Assembly (NCBI RefSeq): GCF_001068775.1 | Contig: NZ_JWAJ01000097.1 | Span: forward strand, 34,453-98,452 | Direction: 5' to 3' | Source: Streptococcus pseudopneumoniae | GTDB taxonomy: Bacteria > Bacillota > Bacilli > Lactobacillales > Streptococcaceae | DNA: 64,000 bases | In this document: one piece after another, positions 1-8,856 of the stretch | Numbering within the stretch: position 1 is the stretch's first letter | Layout of the letters: every line of letters begins with the position of its first letter | Program-made: the position numbers and the translations under genes | Notes under the pieces: model-generated | What the model saw: only the letters and a program-made list of their open reading frames with translations | What the model was told of the DNA's origin: nothing | The model's database searches: none

Positions 1-650
1 TTACCTCCTTTAGTGTTTTTACGAGCTGGAAGAACTTCACCACGGTAGATCCATACTTTAACACCAAGTTTACCGTATGTAGTGTCTGCTTCTTCCCAAG
101 CATAATCGATATCTGCACGAAGTGTGTGAAGTGGAACAGTTCCTTCAGAGTATCCTTCAGCACGGGCGATATCTGCACCGTTCAAACGACCTGATACTTG
201 AGTTTTGATTCCTTTAGCTCCAGCACGCATTGCACGTTGGATTGCTTGTTTTTGTGCACGACGGAAAGCAACACGTTGCTCCAATTGACGAGCAATTCCT
301 TCACCAACAAGGTGAGCATCCAAATCAGGTTGTTTGATTTCGATGATGTTGATGTGTACTTGTTTTCCAGTCAATTTGTTAAGTTTAGCACGAAGTGCAT
401 CAACGTTAGCACCACCTTTACCGATAACCATACCTGGTTTAGCAGTGTGAAGTGAAACGTTAACTTTGTTTACTGCGCGTTCGATTTCAATAGTTGAAAC
501 AGCTGCGTCAGCAAGTTCTTTTTGAACGAATTTACGGATTGCAAGATCTTCATGAAGGTAATCCGCGTATTCTTTTTCAGCATACCATTTGGCATCCCAA
601 TCACGGATGATGCCGACACGCATACCAATTGGATGTACTTTTTGACCCAC
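1..650 (-). CDS. rpsC: 30S ribosomal protein S3 (partial at 3' end)
   Basis: This is ribosomal protein S3, which lines the mRNA entry channel of the 30S subunit. The start is GTG at 650-648 and the protein begins [12 protein letters not shown], the standard S3 N-terminus. A KH-type motif, [10 protein letters not shown], follows. The frame runs to the window edge at KNTKGG plus two bases of a last Lys codon, so only the end of codon 217 and the stop are missing. The TTA at bases 1-3 is out of frame and is not the stop. It is the last visible gene of the S10 operon, 12 bases after rplV. Confidence 0.97.
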   Translation of the reverse strand, partial: MGQKVHPIGMRVGIIRDWDAKWYAEKEYADYLHEDLAIRKFVQKELADAAVSTIEIERAVNKVNVSLHTAKPGMVIGKGGANVDALRAKLNKLTGKQVHINIIEIKQPDLDAHLVGEGIARQLEQRVAFRRAQKQAIQRAMRAGAKGIKTQVSGRLNGADIARAEGYSEGTVPLHTLRADIDYAWEEADTTYGKLGVKVWIYRGEVLPARKNTKGG

Positions 651-662
651 GATTTTACCTCC

Positions 663-1007
663 TTATTTTTCTGCAACAGCCACAGTGATGTGAGCTGTAC
701 GTTTGTTGATTGGTGAAGCTGAACCTTTCGCACGTGGACGGAAACGTTTCATAGTTGGTCCTTCATTTGCGAATGCTTCAGATACTACCAAGTTAGCTTT
801 ATCCAAACCAAGGTTGTTTTCAGCGTTAGCTACAGCTGAGTTCAAAACTTTCAAGATGATCTCAGCAGCTTTGTTTGGAGTGAATGTCAAGATTGCAATA
901 GCATCGGCTACGCTTTTACCACGAATGTTGTCAAGAACAAGACGTGATTTACGAGGTGAAACACGTACTGTACGAGCCATTGCTTTAGCTGAAGTAATTT
1001 CTGCCAT
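663..1007 (-). CDS. rplV: 50S ribosomal protein L22
   Basis: L22 is a 114-residue 23S rRNA-binding protein whose long hairpin lines the peptide exit tunnel. The sequence carries the usual core ([18 protein letters not shown]) and the conserved C-terminal loop [18 protein letters not shown]. The length is normal for a streptococcal L22. It sits between rpsS and rpsC in the canonical S10 operon order and has an AGGAG-type ribosome binding site. The loop is where macrolide-resistance changes occur in other species; I see no insertion or deletion there. Confidence 0.98.
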   Translation of the reverse strand: MAEITSAKAMARTVRVSPRKSRLVLDNIRGKSVADAIAILTFTPNKAAEIILKVLNSAVANAENNLGLDKANLVVSEAFANEGPTMKRFRPRAKGSASPINKRTAHITVAVAEK

Positions 1008-1018
1008 TTATGTTCTCC

Positions 1019-1300
1019 TTATTTTCTACGTGTTTTCTTGTCGTCTGCAGCGTGACCTTTGTAAGTACGAGTTGGTGCAAATTCACCAAGTTTGTGACCT
1101 ACCATGTCTTCTTGGATGTAAACAGGTACATGTTTACGTCCATCATAAACTGCGATAGTGTAACCAATGAAACTTGGGAAGATCGTTGAACGACGTGACC
1201 AAGTTTTGATAACTTTTTTCTTTTCGTCGTTAGCTTGAGCTTCAACTTTTTTCATCAAATGCTCATCGACGAAAGGTCCTTTTTTAAGACTGCGTCCCAT
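1019..1300 (-). CDS. rpsS: 30S ribosomal protein S19
   Basis: S19 is a 93-residue protein of the 30S head that contacts S13 and the decoding region. I place the start at 1300 because [15 protein letters not shown] is the family N-terminus and is preceded by AAAGGAGAAAATATAA. An in-frame extension to 1348 ([10 protein letters not shown]...) runs back into the structured spacer after rplB and looks artificial. The C-terminus [12 protein letters not shown] is typical. It lies between rplB and rplV in operon order. Confidence 0.97.
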
Positions 1301-1340
1301 TTTTATATTTTCTCCTTTAAATGTTGTACCACAGCGGCTT

Positions 1341-1397
1341 GCGCTCACAAGGAGCGCTACCGAGCTGGCGGAATTTCCTAGTTGCTTAAGCGACTAG
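1341..1397 (-). promoter_or_regulatory. Two hairpins in the rplB-rpsS spacer
   Basis: The 104-base gap between rplB and rpsS is long for this compact operon and holds two inverted repeats. One is GCGCTC/GAGCGC at 1341-1357. The other is the near-perfect palindrome CTAGTTGCTTAAGCGACTAG at 1378-1397. Neither is followed by a U-run on the minus strand, so they do not look like terminators. They may be mRNA processing or stability sites, or a translational control element for rpsS. The structure is seen; the role is inferred. Confidence 0.4.
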
Positions 1398-1404
1398 TTT
1401 TAAA

Positions 1405-2238
1405 TTATTTCTCGTTGCGACGACGAACGATAAGTTTGTCAGATTTCGCTTTCTTGTTACGAGTTTTAAGACCAAGAGCAGGTTTGCCCCATGGAGTAGA
1501 TGGCGCTTTACGACCAACTGGTGCTTTACCTTCACCACCACCGTGTGGGTGATCGTTAGGGTTCATTACAGAACCACGAACTGTTGGGCGGATACCTTTC
1601 CAACGGCTACGTCCTGCTTTACCAAGGTTTACAAGTCCATGTTGTTCGTTTCCGACAACACCAACTGTAGCACGACAAGTTCCAAGAATCATACGAACTT
1701 CGCCTGATTGAAGACGAACAAGAACGTATTTACCTTCTTGTCCCAATACTTGAGCAGAAGCTCCAGCAGCACGGACCAATTCACCACCACGACCTGGTTT
1801 CAACTCAATGTTGTGAACCAAAGTACCAACTGGGATGTTAGCAAGTGGAAGAGCGTTACCTACTTTGATATCTGCTTCAGGACCTGAAACGATACGTTGT
1901 CCAACTTCAAGACCTTTTGGAGCGATGATGTATGCTTTCACACCGTCAGTGTAGTGTACAAGAGCGATGTTTGCAGAACGGTTTGGATCGTACTCGATAG
2001 TTTTAACAACTGCTTCAACGTTATCTTTGTTACGTTTAAAGTCAACCAAACGGTAGAAACGTTTGTGTCCACCACCTTGGTGACGAACTGTGATACGACC
2101 GTTGTTGTTACGACCAGCCTTGTTCTTCAAAGCAACAAGCAAAGTTTTTTCTGGTGTGCTTGTTGTGATTTCAGCGAAATCCAAAGAAGTCATATTACGG
2201 CGACCGTTTGTTGTTGGTTTATAAACACGAATTCCCAC
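1405..2238 (-). CDS. rplB: 50S ribosomal protein L2
   Basis: L2 is a 277-residue protein required for subunit association and peptidyl-transferase activity. The start [17 protein letters not shown] and the C-terminal block [19 protein letters not shown], which contains the conserved histidine near the peptidyl-transferase centre, are diagnostic. The length is normal. It lies 17 bases after rplW and is followed by an unusually long structured spacer before rpsS. Confidence 0.98.
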   Translation of the reverse strand: MGIRVYKPTTNGRRNMTSLDFAEITTSTPEKTLLVALKNKAGRNNNGRITVRHQGGGHKRFYRLVDFKRNKDNVEAVVKTIEYDPNRSANIALVHYTDGVKAYIIAPKGLEVGQRIVSGPEADIKVGNALPLANIPVGTLVHNIELKPGRGGELVRAAGASAQVLGQEGKYVLVRLQSGEVRMILGTCRATVGVVGNEQHGLVNLGKAGRSRWKGIRPTVRGSVMNPNDHPHGGGEGKAPVGRKAPSTPWGKPALGLKTRNKKAKSDKLIVRRRNEK

Positions 2239-2255
2239 GATATTTCCTCCTTAGA

Positions 2256-2552
2256 TTATTCAGCTTCAGCAGCAAACAACTCGATTGCTTTTGAATCAGC
2301 TGTAAGTGTGATGATAGCTTTTTTAGTTTTGTTAGTAAAACCAGTGTAACGTCCAACACGTTTAGCTTTAGGTTTTACGTTGATTGTGTTAACATTTGCA
2401 ACTTTAACACCTTCGAAAGCAGCTTCAACAGCTTGCTTGATCAAAAGTTTGTGCGCACGAGTGTCAACTTCAAATACATATTTGCCTGCTTCAAGTTGAG
2501 CCATTGAGCTTTCAGTGATAACAGGTTTTTTGATAACATCATACAAATTCAT
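2256..2552 (-). CDS. rplW: 50S ribosomal protein L23
   Basis: L23 is a 98-residue protein at the peptide tunnel exit, where trigger factor and SRP dock. It begins [16 protein letters not shown], the family hallmark, and contains the [14 protein letters not shown] segment. The start codon overlaps the rplD stop by one base (TAATG), indicating translational coupling. It precedes rplB in S10 operon order. Confidence 0.97.
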
Positions 2553-3175
2553 TATGCAAGAACCTCCTCGATTTTAGAGATAGCTGCTTGAGTAACAAGA
2601 AGTTTGTCACTATTTGCGATGTCAAGAACACTTGCAGTTGTAGCAGTCGCAACTTTCACGTTTGGAAGGTTACGAGCTGAAAGAGCTGCGAATTCGTTTC
2701 CTTCTTCAAGAATAACAAGGACTTTAGAATCGATGCTCAAAGCTGCAAGAACTTTTGCAAATTCAGCAGTTTTTGGAGCTGTAAATTCAAGAGAATCAAC
2801 GGCTACAAATTTGTTTTCAGCAACTTTTTCTGAGTAAACAGATTTTAGTGCAAGGCGACGAACTTTTTGAGGAAGTTTGTACGCATAGCTACGTGGAGTT
2901 GGTCCGAAGACGATTCCACCACCACGCCATTGTGGAGAGCGGATAGAACCTTGACGAGCACGTCCAGTTCCCTTTTGACGCCATGGTTTGCGTCCGCCAC
3001 CTGAAACGGCTGAACGATTTTTAACAGCGTGAGTTCCTTGACGAAGGCTAGCACGTTGGCTGATGATGACATCAAACACAACAGATTGGTTTGGTTCGAT
3101 ACCAAAGATTGCATCGTTAAGAACAACTTCGCCCGCTTGTTTACCAGTTTGGTCGAATAATGTTATATTTGCCAT
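2552..3175 (-). CDS. rplD: 50S ribosomal protein L4
   Basis: L4 is a 207-residue protein with an extended loop reaching into the exit tunnel. The loop is clear: [19 protein letters not shown] followed by [17 protein letters not shown]. In Gammaproteobacteria L4 represses its own operon through an mRNA leader; whether that holds here is unknown, but a structured leader precedes rpsJ. The gene ends overlapping rplW by one base and follows rplC after 24 bases. Confidence 0.98.
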
Positions 3176-3199
3176 TTTGACTGTATTCCCCTTTCCTTA

Positions 3200-3826
3200 T
3201 TATTTACCAGCTTTAACTGCTGATTTGATAGTGATAAGAGATTTCTTAGCACCTGGTACGTTACCTTTGATAAGGATAACGTTCTTTTCTGGAACAACTT
3301 GTACAACTTCAAGGTTTTGAATTGTTACACGGTCGCCACCCATACGTCCTGCAAGGTTTTTACCTTTGAATACGCGGTTAGGTGCAACAGGTCCCATAGA
3401 ACCTGGACGACGGTGGTAACGAGAACCGTGAGCCATAGGTCCACGTGATTGTCCGTGGCGTTTGATAACACCTTGGAAACCTTTACCTTTAGAAGTACCA
3501 GTTACGTCAACAACATCTCCAGCTGCGAAAGTTTCAACTGTGATTTCAGCACCAACTTCCAAGCCTTCAACGTTTTTGAATTCACGAATGAAGCGCTTAG
3601 GAGCCGTGTTAGCTTTTGCTACATGTCCTTTAGCAGGTTTGTTGCTCAATACTTCGCGTTTGTCATCAAAACCAACTTGGATAGCGTTGTATCCGTCTGT
3701 TTCAACAGTTTTAACTTGAAGAACAACGTTTGGAGTTGCTTCAATAACTGTTACAGGGATCAATTCGCCAGCTTCAGTGAAGATTTGAGTCATTCCCACT
3801 TTTTTCCCTAAGATTCCTTTTGTCAT
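3200..3826 (-). CDS. rplC: 50S ribosomal protein L3
   Basis: L3 is a 208-residue early-assembly protein near the peptidyl-transferase centre. It begins [16 protein letters not shown] and contains the conserved loop [20 protein letters not shown], both diagnostic. The length is normal. It is separated from the upstream rpsJ by 216 bases, far more than the other gaps in the operon, and that gap contains a large imperfect inverted repeat. Confidence 0.98.
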
Positions 3827-3906
3827 GAGAAAATAGTTCCTTTTCTATATTTTTTATTCAAAAAGTTTTTAACGAGCGTTTTTTATGCTCAAGTCTAAGA
3901 TACAAA

Positions 3907-3994
3907 GGGCGTCAAACTCAAAGTGAAAATAGGAAACTGACGCAGTGTCTTGCAGACACTAGGAAGTTTATCTTTTTCACACCGAGTTTAGCCC
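3907..3994. repeat. Imperfect 88-bp inverted repeat between rpsJ and rplC
   Basis: The outer arms pair GGGC-CAAACTC (from 3907) with GAGTTTAGCCC (to 3994). The next tier pairs GTGAAAATAGGAAACT with AGTTTATCTTTTTCAC imperfectly. A perfect small hairpin, GTGTCTTGCAGACAC (3945-3959), sits at the tip. The tiered layout with a compact terminal hairpin resembles small non-autonomous streptococcal repeat elements, but I cannot assign a family. It lies inside the S10 transcription unit, so it would be transcribed as a long stem. A further small hairpin follows near 3995-4016. Confidence 0.5.
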
Positions 3995-4042
3995 GTGTTC
4001 AATTCAATTGAAACACCAGCTTCTGCTCTTTTATATTTTAGA

Positions 4043-4351
4043 TTAAAGTTTGATTTCTACGTTTACACCACTTGGAAGATCCAATTTCATCAAAGCGTCA
4101 ACTGTTTTTTGAGTTGGGTTAACGATATCGATCAAACGTTTGTGTGTACGCATTTCAAATTGTTCGCGAGAGTCTTTGTATTTGTGAGTCGCACGAATGA
4201 TTGTGTAGAGGCTACGCTCAGTTGGAAGTGGGATTGGACCCGCAACTTGTGCACCTGTACGAGTAGCTGATTCTACGATTTTTGCAGCCGCTGTGTCAAG
4301 CGTACGGTGTTCGTAAGCTTTCAAACGGATACGGATTTTTTTGTTTGCCAT
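4043..4351 (-). CDS. rpsJ: 30S ribosomal protein S10
   Basis: S10 is a 102-residue protein of the 30S head that also acts as NusE in antitermination complexes. The sequence [19 protein letters not shown] and the block [19 protein letters not shown] are diagnostic. It is the first gene of the S10 operon, preceded by AAAAGGAGAAAAAG and a leader of about 130 bases with a GC-rich hairpin. Confidence 0.98.
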
Positions 4352-4402
4352 CTTTTTCTCCTTTTCGTCTATTTAAGATAATAGGCTAGCTCCACAAGAA
4401 AA

Positions 4403-4440
4403 CCGACGCGCGTTGCGTGGCAATGCAACCGAGCGTGTCG
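4403..4440 (-). promoter_or_regulatory. Structured leader of the S10 operon
   Basis: Read on the minus strand, this GC-rich stretch folds as a two-tier hairpin: outer arms CGACACGC and GCGCGTCG, inner arms GTTGC and GCAAC around a short loop. It lies between the promoter and rpsJ. A conserved structured leader here would fit ribosomal-protein autoregulation (L4 in enterobacteria, by analogy). The structure is seen; the ligand is inferred. No U-run follows, so it is not by itself a terminator. Confidence 0.45.
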
Positions 4441-4486
4441 CAACCTCTTGCATCAAAGCTAAAGCTGTAATTTACAGCACCATAAT

Positions 4487-4515
4487 AGAATAACACAAAT
4501 CCCCTGCGATTGCAA
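4487..4515 (-). promoter_or_regulatory. Probable S10 operon promoter
   Basis: On the minus strand a -35-like TTGCAA (4515-4510) is followed after 17 bases by TATTCT (4492-4487). An alternative -10, TATTAT, lies five bases further downstream. This is the best sigma-A-like pair between the kinase gene and rpsJ and gives a leader of roughly 130 bases. Confidence 0.45.
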
Positions 4516-4628
4516 GGGATTTGACAGGATTTTTTAAATTTTTCGAATGAAACTGTTTTCTTTTTATGAATGGCGAAATTCCCCCTCTGCTTGGAAGTGA
4601 ATTTACAGTTTTTCTTCTATACATAGTG

Positions 4629-5243
4629 TCAATATTTGATGATAAATTGATCCCCTGATTGATCCACCAAGATATCTGCCATTGACTCGGTTGTTTTATA
4701 GTATCGTAGATACTGCTCTCGTCTCATCTGCTGACTAGCCAATATAAATTTTGTATCCCGATTTCTCACAGTCGTATCTCGAGCTAGACGTCTCTTTAAT
4801 TCTGTCTCTTCATCCGTGTAGAAACAAACAGTTTTATCAAAGAGTTCCTTTGGTAGAAAACCCACAGACATCCCTTCGACTATCAGAATTGGTTTTGCTC
4901 CCGATAAGATCTCACTAGCCTTCCAAGGTTCTTCTATTGTCAAGACATCCATACCCGCCTGCAAAGCGAGGATATCTCTTTGTAAACTTGCCAGCTCATG
5001 CGCTACTGGTAAACATGCTGTCACCTTTTGGTCCGGTGTCTCTTTAGGTACCACTAAATGTCGTTCCGAAGTAATATAGGGATCTGTTTCTAGTAAATTT
5101 ACCTTTTGGGAATCAAGTTCTTGGTACAATTCTTGAGCAAAAGTTGATTTTCCTGAGGCTCCATGGCCGTAGATACCTAGCGTTTTTACTTTTCCAGACT
5201 CTATTTCTGATACTAGTCTTTCTACTAACTCTTTTTTCTTCAT
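4629..5243 (-). CDS. P-loop kinase, uridine-kinase-like
   Basis: This 204-residue cytoplasmic protein has a clear Walker A motif, GHGASGKST, at residues 26-34. An acidic patch (LLETDPYI) and a strand ending in LIVEGMSVG follow, giving the outline of the uridine kinase/phosphoribulokinase-like P-loop family. The phosphoryl acceptor cannot be told from sequence. It overlaps nrdG by four bases (ATGA), so the two are translationally coupled and this is the last gene of the nrd operon. A role in nucleotide salvage is plausible from context but not shown. Confidence 0.75.
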   Translation of the reverse strand: MKKKELVERLVSEIESGKVKTLGIYGHGASGKSTFAQELYQELDSQKVNLLETDPYITSERHLVVPKETPDQKVTACLPVAHELASLQRDILALQAGMDVLTIEEPWKASEILSGAKPILIVEGMSVGFLPKELFDKTVCFYTDEETELKRRLARDTTVRNRDTKFILASQQMRREQYLRYYKTTESMADILVDQSGDQFIIKY

Positions 5244-5836
5244 TCTCTCTTCACCTGTTCATAGCTTTCTTTTCCATCATTAAGCTTGTCCCAAATAACT
5301 ACTTTTCCACTTTGCAGAGATTTTTGCACATCTATAATCCGCTGATTAGAAGAGCCTCGGAACTGGAGCATGAGATTGCGCTTGCTTTTATCATAACGAC
5401 CATCGACCAGGATATCAATCAACGACAAGAGTTCCAGTTTGTCTGGAGCCTCCAGCATCATTTCTTCCCAAGTGTAGCCCGTCCAGGACCAGATATCTTT
5501 TTCTGGCAATTCCTTACGAATGCGTTTTACGAGAGGTAAGATTATACCTGTATTGAGGAAAGGCTCTCCTCCTAATAAAGTCAATCCTTGAACATAGGGT
5601 TGGGCCAGATCTGCCATGATTTGTTCTTCTAACTCTGGCGTATACGGGATACCAGCATTGAAAGACCAGGTCGCAACATTATAACAGCCCTCGCAGTGAA
5701 ACATACAACCTGCTACATAGAGAGAATTGCGTACCCCCTCTCCATCGACAAAGTTAAAAGCCTTATAGTCAATGATACGCCCTTGACTGAGTTCTTCACT
5801 CTTCCACTCTCCTGGTTTTGGTGTATTCCATGTCAT
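5240..5836 (-). CDS. nrdG: Anaerobic ribonucleotide reductase activating protein
   Basis: NrdG is a radical SAM enzyme that installs the glycyl radical on NrdD using a [4Fe-4S] cluster and S-adenosylmethionine. The 198-residue protein has the cluster motif CMFHCEGC (C44, C48, C51) after the FNFVDGEGVRN lead-in, and the LLGGEPFLN glycine-rich SAM-binding segment. The start is four bases after the GNAT stop, with GGAG seven bases upstream. It is co-transcribed with nrdD, as expected for partners. Confidence 0.95.
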   Translation of the reverse strand: MTWNTPKPGEWKSEELSQGRIIDYKAFNFVDGEGVRNSLYVAGCMFHCEGCYNVATWSFNAGIPYTPELEEQIMADLAQPYVQGLTLLGGEPFLNTGIILPLVKRIRKELPEKDIWSWTGYTWEEMMLEAPDKLELLSLIDILVDGRYDKSKRNLMLQFRGSSNQRIIDVQKSLQSGKVVIWDKLNDGKESYEQVKRE

Positions 5837-5840
5837 CCTT

Positions 5841-6341
5841 CTACTCCAACTCTATCCAATAGCGCTCCGTTCCATTTCGAACATCCTCATAGACACCGCC
5901 GTTAGCTAAGATAACAGCTCGGCTGGCAGGATTTTCCGTGCTACAAGTCACAAGCGCTCGTTTGATATTCTTTTCCTTAGCAATTTGTAGACCTTGTCGG
6001 AGGGACTCTTTGGCGTAGCCCTTGCCTCTTTCAGACGGTCGGATGGAATAGCCAATATGGCCAGCATGATTCAGCAATCCCTCATTTAGTCTCAGCCGTA
6101 GATTCAAAAAACCTAGAGCATAGCCTGATTTATCAAACAATACGAACTGAATTGATGGAACGCGATTTTCCAGCAATCCTATTCCCATTTCTTTATTTCG
6201 GCTAGTTTCTAGCCAGTCCTCGTAAGAGAAATTCTCAATATCCCAAAATCCGCCATTGTGGGTCGATTGGGTCTCTTCAAACTCCTCTATCATATCTAGA
6301 ACAGCTTCCTTATCCGCCAATGTCGGCCTGCGTAATATCAT
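5841..6341 (-). CDS. GNAT-family N-acetyltransferase
   Basis: This is a 166-residue acetyl-CoA-dependent acyltransferase of the GNAT fold, with the acetyl-CoA loop SERGKGYA and a preceding GHIGYSIRP strand. I choose the ATG at 6341 (MILRRPTLADKE) because GGAGG lies five bases upstream; a longer frame starting TTG at 6353 contains that ribosome binding site. The substrate is unknown. It sits between the small nrdD-linked gene and nrdG, an arrangement I remember from pneumococcus, which suggests a fixed operon member and not a chance neighbour. Confidence 0.88.
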   Translation of the reverse strand: MILRRPTLADKEAVLDMIEEFEETQSTHNGGFWDIENFSYEDWLETSRNKEMGIGLLENRVPSIQFVLFDKSGYALGFLNLRLRLNEGLLNHAGHIGYSIRPSERGKGYAKESLRQGLQIAKEKNIKRALVTCSTENPASRAVILANGGVYEDVRNGTERYWIELE

Positions 6342-6378
6342 CTTTACCTCCAACTAAGAGAAAAGCGAGAGCGGACTC

Positions 6379-6519
6379 TCACTTTTTCTTATTCTTATTT
6401 AAAAATTGCTCTCTTAGGCTAGCCACTCGGTCTTTTTTATTACCTCCACCTTTTGAATGTTTCTCGTGGAACCGTTGAACCAAGGCCTTCCCCTTATCGT
6501 CTAATTGATATTTTCCCAT
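6379..6519 (-). CDS. Conserved small basic protein in nrd operon
   Basis: This 46-residue frame begins MGKYQLDDKGKALVQRFHEK and ends in a lysine-rich tail (NKNKKK). It lies 11 bases after nrdD and is preceded by a weak GAAAGAAA ribosome binding site. It is very basic, with no membrane segment or cysteine. A similar short gene follows nrdD in pneumococcus as I recall it. The function is unknown; tight linkage suggests co-expression with anaerobic ribonucleotide reductase, perhaps as an accessory peptide. Confidence 0.72.
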   Translation of the reverse strand: MGKYQLDDKGKALVQRFHEKHSKGGGNKKDRVASLREQFLNKNKKK

Positions 6520-6530
6520 TCTATTTCTTT

Positions 6531-8738
6531 CTAACTTCTTACTTCATGTCCTGCTGTTTTGATAGTAGAACCGTTCATGTGTTTGACACGCGCAGCAATT
6601 TCCTTGTGGCGTCCATTAACCATCGGACGCGCTTGTGGATTCCCAAGATAACCACAGGTCCGTTTAACCACGTCTACTGTTTTAGGATCGTTATTTCCAC
6701 AGTTAGGACAAGCAAACCCTCTCTCTGTCGGCTCAAAATCTCCTTCAAAATCACACTTGTAACAGCGGTCAATTGGAGTATTGGTTCCGAGATAACCTAC
6801 ACGGTCATAAGCATAATCCCAAACAGCTTCCAAGGCCTTTGGATTTTGTTGAAGAACTGGATACTCACAGTAGTGGATGAAGCCACCTGATGCACCCGCT
6901 TCTGGATAAACCTTTTCAAAATCTAGTTTTTCAAAAGGAGTTGGATTTTTACGCACATCATAATGGAAGGAATTTGTGTAGTATTCTTTATCAGTAATGT
7001 CTGGAATAGAGCCGAATTTCTCCGTATCCAAACGACAGAAACGGTCCGTTAAACTTTCAGATGGTGTTGAATAAATAGAGAAGTGATACCCATATTGGTC
7101 TGACCACTCTTCCACTCGATGTTTCATATCTCGAATGATATCAAGGGTGAATTCTTTAGCTTCCGGATTGGTTTCCCAATTGTTGCCAAAGAATACTGTC
7201 GCTACTTCATAAAGTCCAATGTAGCCAAGCGAAACAGTAGCACGACGGTTCTTAAAGAGCTCGTCAACACTTTCTTCTTTACCAAGACGACGTCCGAAGG
7301 CACCATATTGATAAAGAATTGGTGCATTAGCTGGAGTGGCTTCCTTGGTTCTTTCCACACGATAAACTAGAGCATCTTCAGCAATATTCATGCGCTCATT
7401 GAAAATTTCCCAGAACTTATTCAAGTCGCCTTCTGATTCGAGGGCAATACGAGGAAGATTGACCGTCACCACCCCTAGATTCATACGGCCAGAGTTAACT
7501 TCAACTCCATTTTCATCCTTCCATCCTTGAAGGAATGAACGACATCCCATCGGAACCTTGAAGGAACCTGTCAATTCGATAATCTTATCGTAAGACAAGA
7601 CATCTGGGTACATCCGTTTAGTTGCGCATTCGAGCGCCAACTGCTTGATGTCGTAGTTAGGTGAACCTTCCTCCAGATTAAGTCCTCTTTTTAGCGTAAA
7701 GATGAGTTTAGGGAAGATGGCTGTACGGTGTTCTGAACCAAGCCCCTTGATTCGAATGTTCAAGATAGCCTTTTGAATTTCGCGTTCAAAACGATTGGTT
7801 CCTAGACCAAAACCAAGAGAAGTAAAGGGTGTTTGCCCATTTGATGTAAAGAGGGTATTAATCTCGTACTCTAGAGATTGCATGGCATCGTAGATGTCTT
7901 TTTGGGTTTTCTTCCAGGCGTACTCCTCACGCTTGTCAGGTAGTACCCATTCCTCTGCATCTTTGAGGTGTTTTTGGTAATTTTTTTCTGCATAAGGAGC
8001 CAAAACTTCATCAATACGGTCTGCTGAACAGCCTCCATACTGACTTGATGCAACGTTGGCGATGATTTGTGAAATCTGCGCTGTCGCAGTTTGGATAGAC
8101 TTGGGGCTCTCTACCTCAGCATTCCCAATCTTAAAACCATTTTTCAACATGCCCTTGAAATCAATCAGACAGCAGTTGGTCATCGGGGTGTAAGGGCTAT
8201 AGTCCAAATCGTGATAGTGGATATCCCCTTTTTGGTGGGCATTAGCCACATGCTTAGGAAGCATTTGAAGACCGATTGATTTCCCAACAATCCCCGCCGT
8301 CAAATCACGCTGGGTATTAAAAACATCACTATCTTTATTAGCATTCTCATTGACAACTGCCTGGTCTTTGTTGAGAAGTTTATGGATACTGAAATTGATA
8401 TCTGTTGCTTTTGAACGCTCAAAATCCCTTTGAGTTCGATAAGTGATATATTCCTCTGCCAAGGCATATTCTTTAGCTTCCAATAACTCATGTTCTACGA
8501 TGTTTTGGATTTCATAAATTTTTACACCTTGAGGAAAGCGACTATGAATCTCTTCTACAATACGTTCAATTAGAGTATTAAGACGCTTTTCTACCAAGGG
8601 GGTTACATCCATGACTTTTTCTGCAGCCTTGTGTAAGGCTTTATCAATCTTATCTACATCAAAAATGACGCGTCTACCGTCACGCTTTTCAACAAATAAG
8701 GTTGGATCAGGGTTTGTTTTCTCTTCCAATACAATCAT
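6531..8738 (-). CDS. nrdD: Anaerobic ribonucleoside-triphosphate reductase (class III)
   Basis: NrdD reduces ribonucleoside triphosphates to dNTPs without oxygen, using a glycyl radical made by NrdG. The 735-residue protein opens with an ATP-cone allosteric domain (roughly residues 13-105). It carries the zinc site CYKC (C659, C662) and CPNC (C677, C680) and ends with the radical loop RTCGYLG, in which G696 is the predicted radical site. All key residues are present and the length is normal. It is the first gene of a five-gene operon, and its promoter carries NrdR-like operators. Confidence 0.97.
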   Translation of the reverse strand: MIVLEEKTNPDPTLFVEKRDGRRVIFDVDKIDKALHKAAEKVMDVTPLVEKRLNTLIERIVEEIHSRFPQGVKIYEIQNIVEHELLEAKEYALAEEYITYRTQRDFERSKATDINFSIHKLLNKDQAVVNENANKDSDVFNTQRDLTAGIVGKSIGLQMLPKHVANAHQKGDIHYHDLDYSPYTPMTNCCLIDFKGMLKNGFKIGNAEVESPKSIQTATAQISQIIANVASSQYGGCSADRIDEVLAPYAEKNYQKHLKDAEEWVLPDKREEYAWKKTQKDIYDAMQSLEYEINTLFTSNGQTPFTSLGFGLGTNRFEREIQKAILNIRIKGLGSEHRTAIFPKLIFTLKRGLNLEEGSPNYDIKQLALECATKRMYPDVLSYDKIIELTGSFKVPMGCRSFLQGWKDENGVEVNSGRMNLGVVTVNLPRIALESEGDLNKFWEIFNERMNIAEDALVYRVERTKEATPANAPILYQYGAFGRRLGKEESVDELFKNRRATVSLGYIGLYEVATVFFGNNWETNPEAKEFTLDIIRDMKHRVEEWSDQYGYHFSIYSTPSESLTDRFCRLDTEKFGSIPDITDKEYYTNSFHYDVRKNPTPFEKLDFEKVYPEAGASGGFIHYCEYPVLQQNPKALEAVWDYAYDRVGYLGTNTPIDRCYKCDFEGDFEPTERGFACPNCGNNDPKTVDVVKRTCGYLGNPQARPMVNGRHKEIAARVKHMNGSTIKTAGHEVRS

Positions 8739-8774
8739 ATCCAGGCTCTTTTCTAAAAATAGTATCTAAAAAGT

Positions 8775-8853
8775 ATTATATCACTAAAAAAATAAAAATC
8801 AATATCTAGTGTAAAAATTCCTATTTTCATAAAATTTACACTAGATATTGATT
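8775..8853 (-). promoter_or_regulatory. nrdD promoter with two NrdR-like boxes
   Basis: On the minus strand, TTGATT (8802-8797) and TATAAT (8780-8775) with a 16-base spacer form the promoter. Two boxes match the NrdR consensus (acaCwAtATaTwgtgt): CAATATCTAGTGT within 8797-8812 and ACACTAGATATTG within 8838-8853. Their centres are 41 bp apart, close to four helical turns, and the proximal box covers the -35. The boxes are also the arms of a ~25-bp inverted repeat, which could serve as a terminator for the upstream gene. Confidence 0.65.
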
Positions 8854-8856
8854 ATT

